A stretch of DNA of 64,000 nucleotides, taken from assembly GCA_009387755.1 (NCBI GenBank), contig GG697241.1:62001-126000 (forward strand), in the 5' to 3' direction. The stretch comes from Candidatus Micrarchaeum acidiphilum ARMAN-2 (GTDB lineage Archaea; Micrarchaeota; Micrarchaeia; Micrarchaeales; Micrarchaeaceae). Numbering within the stretch: the stretch's first letter is position 1; each line of letters opens with the position of its first letter. Below are positions 53,956-62,367 of the stretch, piece after piece. The translations under genes were made by a program, and so were the position numbers. The notes under the pieces are model-generated. The model made no database searches and was not told the origin of the DNA. It was given only the letters and a program-made list of their open reading frames with translations.

Positions 53956-54219
53956 ATGATAGTAGAAGTTGGCAGGGTCTGTGTGAAGAAATACGGAAGA
54001 GACGCCGGAAGCAGGGCAGTCATAACCAAGGTTGGAAACGATGGATTCGTTACCATAATAACCTCAAAAAGGCAGAAAGAGAGGAAATGCAATACCAGGC
54101 ACCTTGAGTTTCTCAATGAAAAAGTAGACATAGGCAACAAGGAACTACTCGACAAGACTCTCGGAATAAGCAAAAAGGAGCACCCTGAGAAGGAGCAGAA
54201 GCGGAAGGGCAAGAAGTAG
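53956..54219 (+). CDS. rpl14e: 50S ribosomal protein eL14
   Basis: Archaeal/eukaryotic large-subunit protein of the KOW type. The product of 87 residues begins IVEVGRVCVKKYGRDAGSRA, then VTKVGNDGFVTIITSKRQKERKCNTRHLEFL and a Lys-rich end. ATG 53956 is preceded by GGTGA; the GTG at 53947 is part of that site. In many archaea a pseudouridine synthase gene (cbf5/truB) follows; here the gene ends against the convergent mre11. Confidence 0.94.
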   Translation: MIVEVGRVCVKKYGRDAGSRAVITKVGNDGFVTIITSKRQKERKCNTRHLEFLNEKVDIGNKELLDKTLGISKKEHPEKEQKRKGKK

Positions 54220-55440
54220 TCAGCCCGACGCATAGTGCTCCAGAAAATCTAGCACTTTTGCCGCAGTTTTACTTTTTGCGGAGGTAGACGAATCGTCGAG
54301 AAGTTCAAATAACGCGCTTACGTCAAGGCCTTTTATGCCAAGGGATGCCATTTTGTCCCTGAGCGTGCTCATTCCAAGCTCTTTTATCGGCATTTGCTCT
54401 ATTTTGCTGGAACGTATGCTTTCCAGCTCCTGCTCCAATCCTGCAGGCACAATTTTTGAGGTATCTATTTCTATGAGCGCACTCTTTGAGTATTTCTGGG
54501 CAAGAGAGCTCAACCCCATACCAGATGGGCTCCGGCCCTTTTCAATAGTGCCTTCGAGCTGAAGGCGTATTATAGGCTTGCTTGCATTATTTGAAACTAT
54601 CCTGCCTATCTCCTCGTCGCATCTTTGCATTATTTCATCAGGCCTGGCCTCGGAAAAGCCCATTTTCCTGAATACGAAGTCCCTGGACTTTATTTCTATG
54701 AAATCGTACACGCCCGAGAGCGTGTCGTATATGAAAAAGCCCTTCTTGGACTGCTCGTTCTCCTTGAGCTGCGTTATTACCGTGCTGCCGGGTATAAGGA
54801 ACGGCTTGCCGTGCACCTTGGATTCAAACCTGCTGTGTATGTGACCGTCAACGTAGAGGTCGAACCCTTCCGGCAGGTCCTCAAAGCGGATAAATGAATT
54901 GTCGAATGGCAACAGCTCGTATATGGACTGATGCAACATGAAGATGTTAAACGCGGATGGTACTGGAGAGGGCTTGAGCTCCTGCAGCCTCTGCTTGACA
55001 CGCTCCTCTGAAAGCCCGCCTAGGCCGAACACAGCTACCTTTTCGCCGTCTTTTTCCAAAGTTGCAGTTGCCTCGCTTACGTCAACCAAAAGGCCGGCAA
55101 GGCCCAAAAGGGACAGTGCGTTCGCTTTTCCTTCTGCCACACGCTCGTGCGTGCCTGGTATTGCAAGGATTGGAACGTCAGTATAAGAGGCTTCACCGCG
55201 GGATGAGATGAACGATGAAACGCGAGCCTTCCATCCAGATTTTGAAAGATCCCTGAAAATGTTTATTGCAGAAGCTATGACATCCGGCTTTGGATTCCTG
55301 TTGTCAAACACGTCCCCGGGTATTATTATGGCGTCGGCTTTTTGGGCTGCCAAGCTAAGAGCGTCCTTCGCCTGGGCATATGCGTCCAATTCGAATCGTT
55401 CATAGCCTATGTGCATATCAGATATTATTGCTATCTTCAA
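54220..55440 (-). CDS. mre11: Mre11-like DNA repair nuclease
   Basis: Metallophosphoesterase nuclease that with Rad50 resects double-strand breaks. The 406-residue protein has DMHIGYERF (Asp8, His10), PGDVFDNRNPKPD near 46, LAIPGTHERVAEG near 92, FMLHQSIYELLPF, and VDGHIHSRF then PGSTV near 205-228. The usual GNHD motif reads GTHE, a substitution also seen in other archaeal Mre11 proteins. No rad50, herA or nurA gene is adjacent; instead the next gene upstream encodes a DHH phosphoesterase. The C-terminal 100 residues are low in conservation, as expected for the capping/DNA-binding domains. Confidence 0.85.
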   Translation of the reverse strand: MKIAIISDMHIGYERFELDAYAQAKDALSLAAQKADAIIIPGDVFDNRNPKPDVIASAINIFRDLSKSGWKARVSSFISSRGEASYTDVPILAIPGTHERVAEGKANALSLLGLAGLLVDVSEATATLEKDGEKVAVFGLGGLSEERVKQRLQELKPSPVPSAFNIFMLHQSIYELLPFDNSFIRFEDLPEGFDLYVDGHIHSRFESKVHGKPFLIPGSTVITQLKENEQSKKGFFIYDTLSGVYDFIEIKSRDFVFRKMGFSEARPDEIMQRCDEEIGRIVSNNASKPIIRLQLEGTIEKGRSPSGMGLSSLAQKYSKSALIEIDTSKIVPAGLEQELESIRSSKIEQMPIKELGMSTLRDKMASLGIKGLDVSALFELLDDSSTSAKSKTAAKVLDFLEHYASG

Positions 55441-55441
55441 G

Positions 55442-56440
55442 CTATTCGCCGCTTACGTTTTTTATCTTATCAAGAACATCGAGCATGAACTTCTCTATGA
55501 ATTCCGACTGCCCGGACTGCCTGGGCCCGTATGCGCCTGCTGCGCACGGATGTCCGCCTCCGGATCCGCCTATTATAGTTCCAAGGTTTTTCATTATCGC
55601 GCCTAGGTGGATTCCGGTTTGCTTGTCAAGAGGGGGTCGAAGCCTTGCCGAGAACGATATTTCGTCCTCCTTTTTCGAAACGAAAAGTGATACGTCTGCG
55701 CCTATGTCTATGGCCTTGTCAGCTAGGACGTTTGCATGGGTGGCAGTCTCGCCGTATATAAAAATAAAATTGTTTTTTATCACAACCTCTGACTTGAACA
55801 GATCGGCGATTGCGGCCGAACGCTCATAGTAAGGAACATGGTGGAATTCGTCTGAAAGCGATGCATAGTCGGAATTCGACAACGAGAGAAGCTGGCCTAT
55901 TTCGATGAACGTCCTCGGTGTTGAATTCTTGAACTGCGCGGAGTCTGCTATTATGCCGGCCGCGAGCAGCTTTGCAGTGTCAGCGTCAATCTTGTGTCCT
56001 ATGCTTTCCAGAAGCTCGTATACGATGCTTGATGCCGAGTTGTAAGACTCGTCGTTGAATGCAGTTACGTTTTTGTTATCTATTTTCTTTGGGCTGTGGT
56101 GGTCTATTATAAGTATCTTCTTGCCCGTGCTTGCGAGTTCTTTGGAAAGGTTGCCACAGTCCTCGAAATTGTTCACGTCCACCAGCACTATGATGTCCGC
56201 GTCTTCGGGGATTTTTTCTGCTATCCTAACCTTTTGGCTGGCGTATTTTTTTAACAGAGTCATGGCATTCTTTGTTATATAATCCGGGTTTACTAACGTA
56301 GAATTTTCGAAGTAGGTAGCCATCGCATTTGCGCTCGCAACAGAATCGGTATCGGCTACCGAATGAAAGGTAATGGCCGCTTTCATGCCTTTGGATTCTT
56401 TTACAAGCTTCTGGAGGCCTGAAAAGCTTATTTCTTCCAT
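55442..56440 (-). CDS. DHH/DHHA1 family phosphoesterase (NrnA-like)
   Basis: Metal-dependent phosphoesterase of 332 residues. The DHH block has FHSVADTDSVASANAMATYF near 26, IIVLVDVNNFED near 86, IIDHHSP near 115 and AAGIIADSAQF near 165. The DHHA1 block ends GGSGGGHPCAAGA near 293. Family members cleave nano-RNA or 3'-phosphoadenosine phosphate, or act as single-strand exonucleases related to RecJ/GAN. It starts 7 bases after the prefoldin gene and ends one base before mre11, hinting at a joint repair or RNA-decay role. Exact substrate not known. Confidence 0.88.
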   Translation of the reverse strand: MEEISFSGLQKLVKESKGMKAAITFHSVADTDSVASANAMATYFENSTLVNPDYITKNAMTLLKKYASQKVRIAEKIPEDADIIVLVDVNNFEDCGNLSKELASTGKKILIIDHHSPKKIDNKNVTAFNDESYNSASSIVYELLESIGHKIDADTAKLLAAGIIADSAQFKNSTPRTFIEIGQLLSLSNSDYASLSDEFHHVPYYERSAAIADLFKSEVVIKNNFIFIYGETATHANVLADKAIDIGADVSLFVSKKEDEISFSARLRPPLDKQTGIHLGAIMKNLGTIIGGSGGGHPCAAGAYGPRQSGQSEFIEKFMLDVLDKIKNVSGE

Positions 56441-56447
56441 GCCATCA

Positions 56448-56789
56448 TTATTGCGGTTTGTTGGCTTTTAAAATGTCATTTATCTGCCTTTTCATCTCTG
56501 CTTCCTTCTTTGACGATTCTTCTATTTGCTTTTCTATTATAGTGAGGCGCATCGTTATGAACTCCTGCTTGTCCTTCACGTTCTTTATGGCGTCTTCCTT
56601 TGTCGACTCGATTATTGCTCCGCCAACAGAGACATAAACGCGGCCACTGGCTTTTGACAGTTCTTCCTCGGCAATCTTGTACTCTTCTTTCTGGGATAGC
56701 ATCTGCTCTTTTTGCATGTTTAGGGATTGTAGCTGGTCCTGCAGCCTCTGGTAGTTTATTGTGAGCCTTTCTACTTGGTCCTGGTCCAT
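56448..56789 (-). CDS. pfdB: prefoldin beta subunit
   Basis: Holdase subunit that hands unfolded proteins to the thermosome. The 113-residue product is a coiled coil with a central hairpin: DQVERLTINYQRLQDQLQSL, then a break at GRVYVSVGGAIIESTKEDAI and a second long helix rich in Glu/Lys. This is the beta-class pattern. TTTCAGTATTTT-like AT-rich bases lie upstream; GGTGT precedes the ATG. It follows nuoD after a 41-base gap. Confidence 0.9.
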   Translation of the reverse strand: MDQDQVERLTINYQRLQDQLQSLNMQKEQMLSQKEEYKIAEEELSKASGRVYVSVGGAIIESTKEDAIKNVKDKQEFITMRLTIIEKQIEESSKKEAEMKRQINDILKANKPQ

Positions 56790-56830
56790 CTTAACACCTT
56801 TCAGTATTTTTGGGATAAAACATTATAAGA

Positions 56831-57928
56831 TTACCTGTCAACTTCAGCCATTACCACGTCTAGCGTGCCTGCAATCGAAAACAGGTCGGCAAATTTTGCC
56901 CCTTTGCATATGTGCTCTAGGGCGGAAAGGCTTATAAACACCGGAGATCGCAGGCGTATCCTGTACGGCTTTTGCTTGTCAGGCACCATGTATATTATCC
57001 CTTCGCCTCTTGGAAGCTCATGGTGATTTATTACAATGTCCGGCTTTGCCTCGGGGCCTATCAATTTTATGGGCAACCCGACTACGTCGTTGTCTCTGGG
57101 CATCTTGTCAAGCGCCTGTCGTATGATCTTTATGCTTTCAAAAATCTCCTCGTACCTCATCTTGTATCTTGCATATCCGTCGCCTGCGTTTGAAGTCGGC
57201 ACCTTGAACTTTAGCCTGTCGTAGGCATAGTATGGATATTCCTTGCGCACGTCATATTCCACTCCGGATGCCCTTAGGTTTGGACCCGAAAGCCCGAAGT
57301 CTATGGCTTCTTTCTTTGAAATTGTGCCTATGCCCTTTGTCCTTTCCATGAATATGCTGTTATCGTCTATTACGTCCTTGTAGCCCTTTACCTTGTACTC
57401 TATGTATTCAGTAAGCTTGTACGCCCTATCATAGAAATCGTCCGGGAGCGGGCGCATTAGCCCTCCGACGCGCATATTTACATAAAACATCCTGCTTCCA
57501 GAAATGTCTTCTAGGAATTTCAGGACCGCATCCCTTTCCCTGAAGGCCCACATGAACATGGTGAACATTTGCCCTATATCGTTGCACAGCGCCCCGATGA
57601 AAAATAGGTGGCTCGCGATTCTCTGAAACTCCATTATTATTACCCTAGCGTACTTGGCAGTCTCCTTTACTTCTTTTTGAAGCGCCAGCTCTACGGTGTG
57701 CACATACAGGTCGTCCCAGCCGAGCGGGGCTACGTAGTCGAGTTTTTCTGTATAGGACGGGCTTTGCATATACATCCTGTTCTCCATGAGCTTTTCAACC
57801 CCGCGGTGGAGGAAGCCGATATGGCACGTCATATTCTCTATCGTATCGCCGTCAACGTCAACCAGCAGCCTCAGTACGCCGTGCGTGCTTGGGTGTATCG
57901 GCCCTACGTTTATTCTCATTACAGGCAT
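56831..57928 (-). CDS. nuoD: NADH-quinone oxidoreductase subunit D-like (49-kDa homologue)
   Basis: Quinone-site subunit of the membrane oxidoreductase complex related to group 4 NiFe hydrogenase large subunits. The 365-residue product has GPIHPSTHGVLRLLVDVDGD at the start, then IGFLHRGVEKLMENR, SRMFYVNMRVGGLMRP and GLSGPNLRASGVEYDVR. NiFe-binding Cys pairs are absent, as in Nuo proteins. ATG 57928 follows GAGTGAGAAC; a frame open for 32 further codons is the overlap with nuoC and is not conserved. Last nuo gene here; prefoldin follows. Confidence 0.94.
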   Translation of the reverse strand: MPVMRINVGPIHPSTHGVLRLLVDVDGDTIENMTCHIGFLHRGVEKLMENRMYMQSPSYTEKLDYVAPLGWDDLYVHTVELALQKEVKETAKYARVIIMEFQRIASHLFFIGALCNDIGQMFTMFMWAFRERDAVLKFLEDISGSRMFYVNMRVGGLMRPLPDDFYDRAYKLTEYIEYKVKGYKDVIDDNSIFMERTKGIGTISKKEAIDFGLSGPNLRASGVEYDVRKEYPYYAYDRLKFKVPTSNAGDGYARYKMRYEEIFESIKIIRQALDKMPRDNDVVGLPIKLIGPEAKPDIVINHHELPRGEGIIYMVPDKQKPYRIRLRSPVFISLSALEHICKGAKFADLFSIAGTLDVVMAEVDR

Positions 57929-57932
57929 GTTC

Positions 57933-58301
57933 TCACTCTTTTGCGTAGTCCTTGCCCCACGCAAAGCTTTTCCTGAGCGGGGGGCTGGTTCCATTCCATT
58001 CCTCAAGCAGAAGGCGTTTTGCACGCCTTCCTACAATATCTATCCCGAACATTTCAGACATTTCACGCTCGTACCAGTCTGCAGCCGGAAATTTATCCAT
58101 TATCGTGTGTATTTTTGGATTCTTGGGATCGAGCTGCACTTTTACGATCTCCTCCCTCGAAAGCTTTATGTTGTATAGGATGTATACCACTTCTAGATAG
58201 GTGACGTAATCCACCGCAGTAACGTCTTTCAGGTAATCATACCCGTTCGTTTTCAGCTCGTCTAGGGTTTTCAGCAATTGTTCTTTCTTCACTTCCAGCA
58301 A
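57933..58301 (-). CDS. nuoC: NADH-quinone oxidoreductase subunit C-like (30-kDa homologue)
   Basis: Hydrophilic subunit of the complex I arm. The product of about 122 residues is short compared with many NuoC (150-200). It has [20 protein letters not shown], then [20 protein letters not shown], the family's diagnostic block, and [14 protein letters not shown] near the end. The TTG at 58301 is chosen, with GGTGG 6 bases before; a GTG at 58310 is in frame. Either start leaves 65-74 bases of overlap with the end of nuoB, an unusually long same-strand overlap. Confidence 0.9.
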   Translation of the reverse strand: MLEVKKEQLLKTLDELKTNGYDYLKDVTAVDYVTYLEVVYILYNIKLSREEIVKVQLDPKNPKIHTIMDKFPAADWYEREMSEMFGIDIVGRRAKRLLLEEWNGTSPPLRKSFAWGKDYAKE

Positions 58302-58857
58302 CTTTACCACCTACTTTTTCCTGAAGTTTCATTAACGCGGCGAAAAGGTTCTCCGGTTTTGGAGGGCAGCCTATCGCGTAGACATCCACAGGAAGCACCT
58401 GGTCAATGCCTTTTACTATATTGTAGCTCTCGTACCATGGCCCTCCTGCCGTTGCACATTCCCCGTATGCCACGACGTATTTTGGCGAAGCCATTTGCTC
58501 GTAAAGGCGCTTCACCCTAGGCACCATCGATTTGGTGACCCAGCCTGCGACAATCATCACATCGCATTGGCGGGGCGTACCGCGAAACAGAAGGTATCCC
58601 TTGCGTTCTGCGTCTATCCTTGCCGCACCAAAGTCCATAAGCTCTATGGCGCAGCAGGCGAGGCCGAAAAGCATAGGCCACATGGAATTTGATCTGCTCC
58701 ATTTAACTACACCGTTGGAAACCGCTTTGCTGAAGTCGCTAAGCCTTAAAAACATGGTATTGGTGGGCGTTTTGCGCTTCTTCAGGCTGTCTTGAAGCAT
58801 TTTTGTCATTTCCTTCTCGGCATTGGCAAATCTTTCGGGATCGTGCTCTTCATACAT
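58237..58857 (-). CDS. nuoB: NADH-quinone oxidoreductase subunit B-like (PSST homologue)
   Basis: Subunit carrying the last Fe-S cluster (N2) before quinone. About 206 residues. The tandem Cys pair is in [17 protein letters not shown], the third in [14 protein letters not shown] and the fourth in [10 protein letters not shown], giving all four ligands. The C-terminal [16 protein letters not shown] extension lies in the nuoC overlap. ATG 58857 follows AAGTGA; the GTG at 58866 sits in that site. Its stop lies within nuoC. Confidence 0.94.
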   Translation of the reverse strand: MYEEHDPERFANAEKEMTKMLQDSLKKRKTPTNTMFLRLSDFSKAVSNGVVKWSRSNSMWPMLFGLACCAIELMDFGAARIDAERKGYLLFRGTPRQCDVMIVAGWVTKSMVPRVKRLYEQMASPKYVVAYGECATAGGPWYESYNIVKGIDQVLPVDVYAIGCPPKPENLFAALMKLQEKVGGKVAGSEERTIAENPRRAENERV

Positions 58858-59206
58858 ATTTGTCACTTATTATCCTATAACCTGCAAATGCGAGCAGCAT
58901 AGATATTACAGTAAGCCCTAGTATGTATAATCCGGAATCAAACCCTATGGTGTGTGCCTGCGATGCCCAGACTATGGCGAGCACCGCAACAATCTCGAAG
59001 GGTATGAAAAGCAGGAAGTATGGCAGGTATTCTATGTCTATGTCCCTGCTGTTTCCTATTGGTATTTCTCCGCTCTCGTAAGGTGCATTCTTTACTGGAT
59101 TGCTGGGTATTTTGTCTCTAAGCAGCCAAGAAGTAAACAGGAAGGAGGCGGGTATGAATATTGCGAACAGCGAAAAAAACACTATGGCGATGTAGTTGTA
59201 TAGCAT
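58850..59206 (-). CDS. nuoA: NADH-quinone oxidoreductase subunit A-like
   Basis: Small membrane subunit of the complex, 118 residues with three hydrophobic helices. The loop after helix 1 reads [30 protein letters not shown], corresponding to the conserved NxPYExGxxP...xxFYL region. It opens the operon nuoA-nuoB-nuoC-nuoD. Genes for the other membrane and Fe-S subunits (H, I, J, K, L, M, N) are not in the window. Its start is the ATG at 59206, preceded by GGTTGA. Confidence 0.9.
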   Translation of the reverse strand: MLYNYIAIVFFSLFAIFIPASFLFTSWLLRDKIPSNPVKNAPYESGEIPIGNSRDIDIEYLPYFLLFIPFEIVAVLAIVWASQAHTIGFDSGLYILGLTVISMLLAFAGYRIISDKYV

Positions 59207-59210
59207 TTTG

Positions 59211-59516
59211 TCAACCGATTATGCGCTCCAGGAGTTCCCTATTGTCGTCTGGAGAGGCTTTGACGTCCTTTTCTTCTCCGCACTTTCTGCATTTGTAATG
59301 TATTTTAAAATTGCCGTTGCGCTCGTATATCGAATATTTTGGGACCATGGTGCCTTTGCATTCGGAAAGGCGGTCGCCAGGTGCTATGTCTACATGCTTG
59401 CCGTAAAGGCATTCGGGGCAGTGGTCCGTATAGCCGTTGCCCTGCACTTTGGTTCCGCAGTTTTCGCATACAAAATTCTCCCTGTTCCGGGTAAATCCGG
59501 CCATTCGAGATTTCAT
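59211..59516 (-). CDS. RNHCP-like zinc-ribbon protein
   Basis: A 101-residue protein with two CxxC pairs in each half: NFVCENCGTKV and DHCPECLYGKHVD first, KCRKCGEEKD near the end. The DHCPxCLYxKHVD core, followed by APGDR and CKGTMVPKY, matches the RNHCP domain, whose function is unknown but which often appears in bacterial RNA-related proteins. It precedes nuoA by 4 bases in the same direction, so it is probably in the nuo transcript. An ATG at 59504 is an alternative start. Confidence 0.7.
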   Translation of the reverse strand: MKSRMAGFTRNRENFVCENCGTKVQGNGYTDHCPECLYGKHVDIAPGDRLSECKGTMVPKYSIYERNGNFKIHYKCRKCGEEKDVKASPDDNRELLERIIG

Positions 59517-59575
59517 AATAATTTAGTACAATGAAAATTATATATAGGTAATCAGAATATAAGTGGATTGATGGA

Positions 59576-60376
59576 ATGCCCTGGATAGCGTATTCTATTG
59601 ATGACAAGGTTTCCTCAGGCGTAGCGGGCATATTGAAAGAAGAGCTGGAATTCAGCGAAGAAGGAGAAATAGGGGGCATGGCGCACTACAGGAGCGGAAA
59701 TACGCATATGCTGGAAATTAAAAGGCCATTAATATACTGCGATTTCCTTGACAGCATAGATGACATCGATTTCATAATCTTCCCGAGCAAGCACGTAAGT
59801 GAAAAGGGAGTAATGTCATATACAGTGCACTCCGAAGGCAACTGGTCTGACTCTGCTAAACTTGGCGGAAAACCTAATGAGTTGAGCTTTGCAATACCAG
59901 ACGTAATGGCTAAATCGCTGAAGGCGCTCGACTCCAACGCCACGGATGGCATAGGTGCGGTATACGAGGCAACGCATCATGGACCCTTGTTGCAAAAGCC
60001 GTCTTATTTCATAGAATTTGGGGGCCCGGCAGACGCGGTTAACAGTCCGCGGCGGGAGTTTTTAGACGTGGTTGCTAAGGCGATATCTGAAGCCGTGACC
60101 GGCTCGGCAACAGAGTGCAAAAAGGTTGCAATAGGCATTGGCGGATCTCACTATCCTGGCAAGTTTACAAAATTGGCCCTTGAAGGCAGGTACTGCTTCT
60201 CGCATATAATGTCCAGGCATTATATCGATAGGGTAGACATGCTTGAGCAGGCTTATTCTAGGAGCACGCTAAGACCCGACTGCGCAGTGATAGAGTGGAA
60301 GAGCATGAACAGCACTGAAAGAGATTTAATAATAAAAAGGCTTAATAGCATAGGTATTGATTATGAAAGGGCATAG
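59576..60376 (+). CDS. dtdA: D-aminoacyl-tRNA deacylase DtdA (archaeal/plant type)
   Basis: Removes D-amino acids mischarged on tRNAs, the archaeal counterpart of bacterial Dtd. The 266-residue product has YEATHHGPLLQKPSYFIEFG near 126, a signature of this family, then AIGIGGSHYPGKFTKLALEG near 185 and FSHIMSRHYID near 208. Zinc/active-site residues lie in these blocks. It overlaps the next gene by 14 bases, so translation of the surface protein gene is coupled to it. Confidence 0.92.
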   Translation: MPWIAYSIDDKVSSGVAGILKEELEFSEEGEIGGMAHYRSGNTHMLEIKRPLIYCDFLDSIDDIDFIIFPSKHVSEKGVMSYTVHSEGNWSDSAKLGGKPNELSFAIPDVMAKSLKALDSNATDGIGAVYEATHHGPLLQKPSYFIEFGGPADAVNSPRREFLDVVAKAISEAVTGSATECKKVAIGIGGSHYPGKFTKLALEGRYCFSHIMSRHYIDRVDMLEQAYSRSTLRPDCAVIEWKSMNSTERDLIIKRLNSIGIDYERA

Positions 60377-62357
60377 CACGTATATCCCACTCATAATTTT
60401 TCTTGTTGCATTTCTAGCATTTCTGCCTGGCTACTCTAATGCCCAGTATTGGTTCCAAAGCGGAGTAACGCTGCAGTCCTCGCTTAATTATAATAACGGC
60501 GCGCAGGTTTCAATAGAAACTGTAAGCCCTCAAAGCGTGCCGTTTGGATCTTTTGGATTTTGGATTGGAGAAAACCTAAACAACGGCGCATTTTTACAGA
60601 TAGGGTATCTAGTGCCGAATGCCAGCGGCTATTACCAAACAAACTGCACTGTTGGTGGGTGCACTGGGAAGGTTTACCTGAAAAAGGGGTATGCCTCTTG
60701 GTTTTGGGAATATTTCCCGAGCGGGTATTCTGGCACAACATTTTTCGGGAGGATTGGAGGCAACTATTCCGCAGGAGGGGATGGAACGTTTAACGAATAC
60801 GGCTTCAGGGCCAACGGCGACGTATGGGACTTCTACATAAACAATGTCTCAGTAGGCAGCGTTAATCTTGAAACTTCCAATTCGGGCCAGAATTCACCGT
60901 CTGTAGTTGGCGAATATGCTGATGCGAATACGAATTCGGTCTACATGAAGCCTGTCGAATTCAAAAACATTGTTGTTTATACGCAGAGCGGACCGAGGAT
61001 TCCCGGAAAGGGCTATTCGTATTTGGGATACGGGAAGGGCAGCCTTACGAATCTTCCAAACAACTATGGTGTATCGGAGGTAAATAACCAAACCGATTTC
61101 TTTGAAGTCGGATCTGGACTTCCTACGAACAACAACGCCCTTTTATGGAGCACAGGGTATAGGCTGAACATTATTTCGGAGTACTCCAGCACAAACGAAA
61201 GCGGGGAGTATTCGCCGTATTCCAACATCCTGCTACACGCAGTTAAGTATGTAAATGTATCAAGGGGGGTAAGGGCCGTCTTTAGCGGCTGGAGCGGTAG
61301 CGGGATAGGCTCGTATACCGGGCCGGTTGAAAACATAACCATCAGCATGGACAGCAATATAACGGAAGTAGCAAATTGGCAGATGCAATATTTTCTAAAC
61401 GTTTCTACGAATGTGTCCGGCGCGGTGGGAAGCGGATGGTACAAATCAGGCGACGTTGCCCATTTTTACATTGTGAATAGCACAGAGTATTTTAGCCCAG
61501 TGGAAAGATATGCATTTTCTGGATGGAGCGATGGATCTGAAGGATATTCATCTTCCGTTGTCATGGATTCTCCAAAGAATATAAGTGCGATCTGGAAACT
61601 TCAATATCTTGTAAATGGTTCCACAGAATACGGAAAAATAAGCGGGCTTGGATGGTATGACAATGGCAGCGTCGCCAGCATAGACCTTAATTTCAGTCCG
61701 ATTGTGACGGGCAACAGTTCGAAAACCTCCTTTTATATATGGAGTAACGGTGTTACCAAGCGCAACTTCTCGTTTGTTGTAAACCGCAGTGTAGATTTGA
61801 TTCCTGAATTCAAGGAAATGTATCTCGTAAGGTTCGTTCCGGAAAGCTACAACGGCGGACCGATCAACGCAAGCGTAATTTATATCGATGGCGAGAAGTC
61901 GGGCCTTGAGTCGTTTCTCTATTCGGGGGTTGCGTACAACATAAGCTCGGTATACTTTGACGGTCAGAATATAACCCTGGACTATACATATGATGCTACG
62001 GGGCCCTCTACAACCGTGCTTAAGGTGCCTGTCTACAATGTTATGTTGCACACCTATGGAATTTTCGGCAACCCTATCAACGCAACAGTAAATGTGGAGT
62101 TTTACAACGGAACGAAGAAAATTTATAATTTAGGTAAAAATGGGACTTTATCAATTGAGAATGTGACTTACGGCTATCTGCACGGGTACGTCAGCTATAG
62201 TGGCGTGTCCGAAAGCTTTTCTACGAGGCAGACAGAAAACTACAGCGTGGTGATAGTCTCCTACTCTGACCTTGTAGTCATCGCGATTTTAGTGATTGTA
62301 ATCATGGCGACTATTGTGGAATTGGCCATGCACAGGATTAGGAAAATGCGTAAGTGA
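60363..62357 (+). CDS. large secreted or cell-surface protein with repeated Trp-rich beta modules
   Basis: A 664-residue exported protein of unknown function. A signal peptide (IPLIIFLVAFLAFLPGYSNA) is followed by a lectin-like beta-rich region (about 20-220), then three or four modules of about 70 residues that share a Trp-Ser core: AVFSGWSGSGIGSYTG, RYAFSGWSDGSEGYSS, SFYIWSNGVTKR, each preceded by WYKSGD or WYDNGS-type segments. These resemble the bacterial InlB B-repeat class. The C-terminus has one hydrophobic anchor (VVIAILVIVIMATIVELA) and a basic end. There are many N-x-S/T sequons. Start ATG 60363 lies inside dtdA. Confidence 0.75.
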   Translation: MKGHSTYIPLIIFLVAFLAFLPGYSNAQYWFQSGVTLQSSLNYNNGAQVSIETVSPQSVPFGSFGFWIGENLNNGAFLQIGYLVPNASGYYQTNCTVGGCTGKVYLKKGYASWFWEYFPSGYSGTTFFGRIGGNYSAGGDGTFNEYGFRANGDVWDFYINNVSVGSVNLETSNSGQNSPSVVGEYADANTNSVYMKPVEFKNIVVYTQSGPRIPGKGYSYLGYGKGSLTNLPNNYGVSEVNNQTDFFEVGSGLPTNNNALLWSTGYRLNIISEYSSTNESGEYSPYSNILLHAVKYVNVSRGVRAVFSGWSGSGIGSYTGPVENITISMDSNITEVANWQMQYFLNVSTNVSGAVGSGWYKSGDVAHFYIVNSTEYFSPVERYAFSGWSDGSEGYSSSVVMDSPKNISAIWKLQYLVNGSTEYGKISGLGWYDNGSVASIDLNFSPIVTGNSSKTSFYIWSNGVTKRNFSFVVNRSVDLIPEFKEMYLVRFVPESYNGGPINASVIYIDGEKSGLESFLYSGVAYNISSVYFDGQNITLDYTYDATGPSTTVLKVPVYNVMLHTYGIFGNPINATVNVEFYNGTKKIYNLGKNGTLSIENVTYGYLHGYVSYSGVSESFSTRQTENYSVVIVSYSDLVVIAILVIVIMATIVELAMHRIRKMRK

Positions 62358-62367
62358 CAGTGATTTG

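Noticed and set aside
57929..58024. Extended start of nuoD at 58024
   Set aside because: The extra residues are the nuoC gene read in another frame; the ATG at 57928 has a ribosome site and family match.
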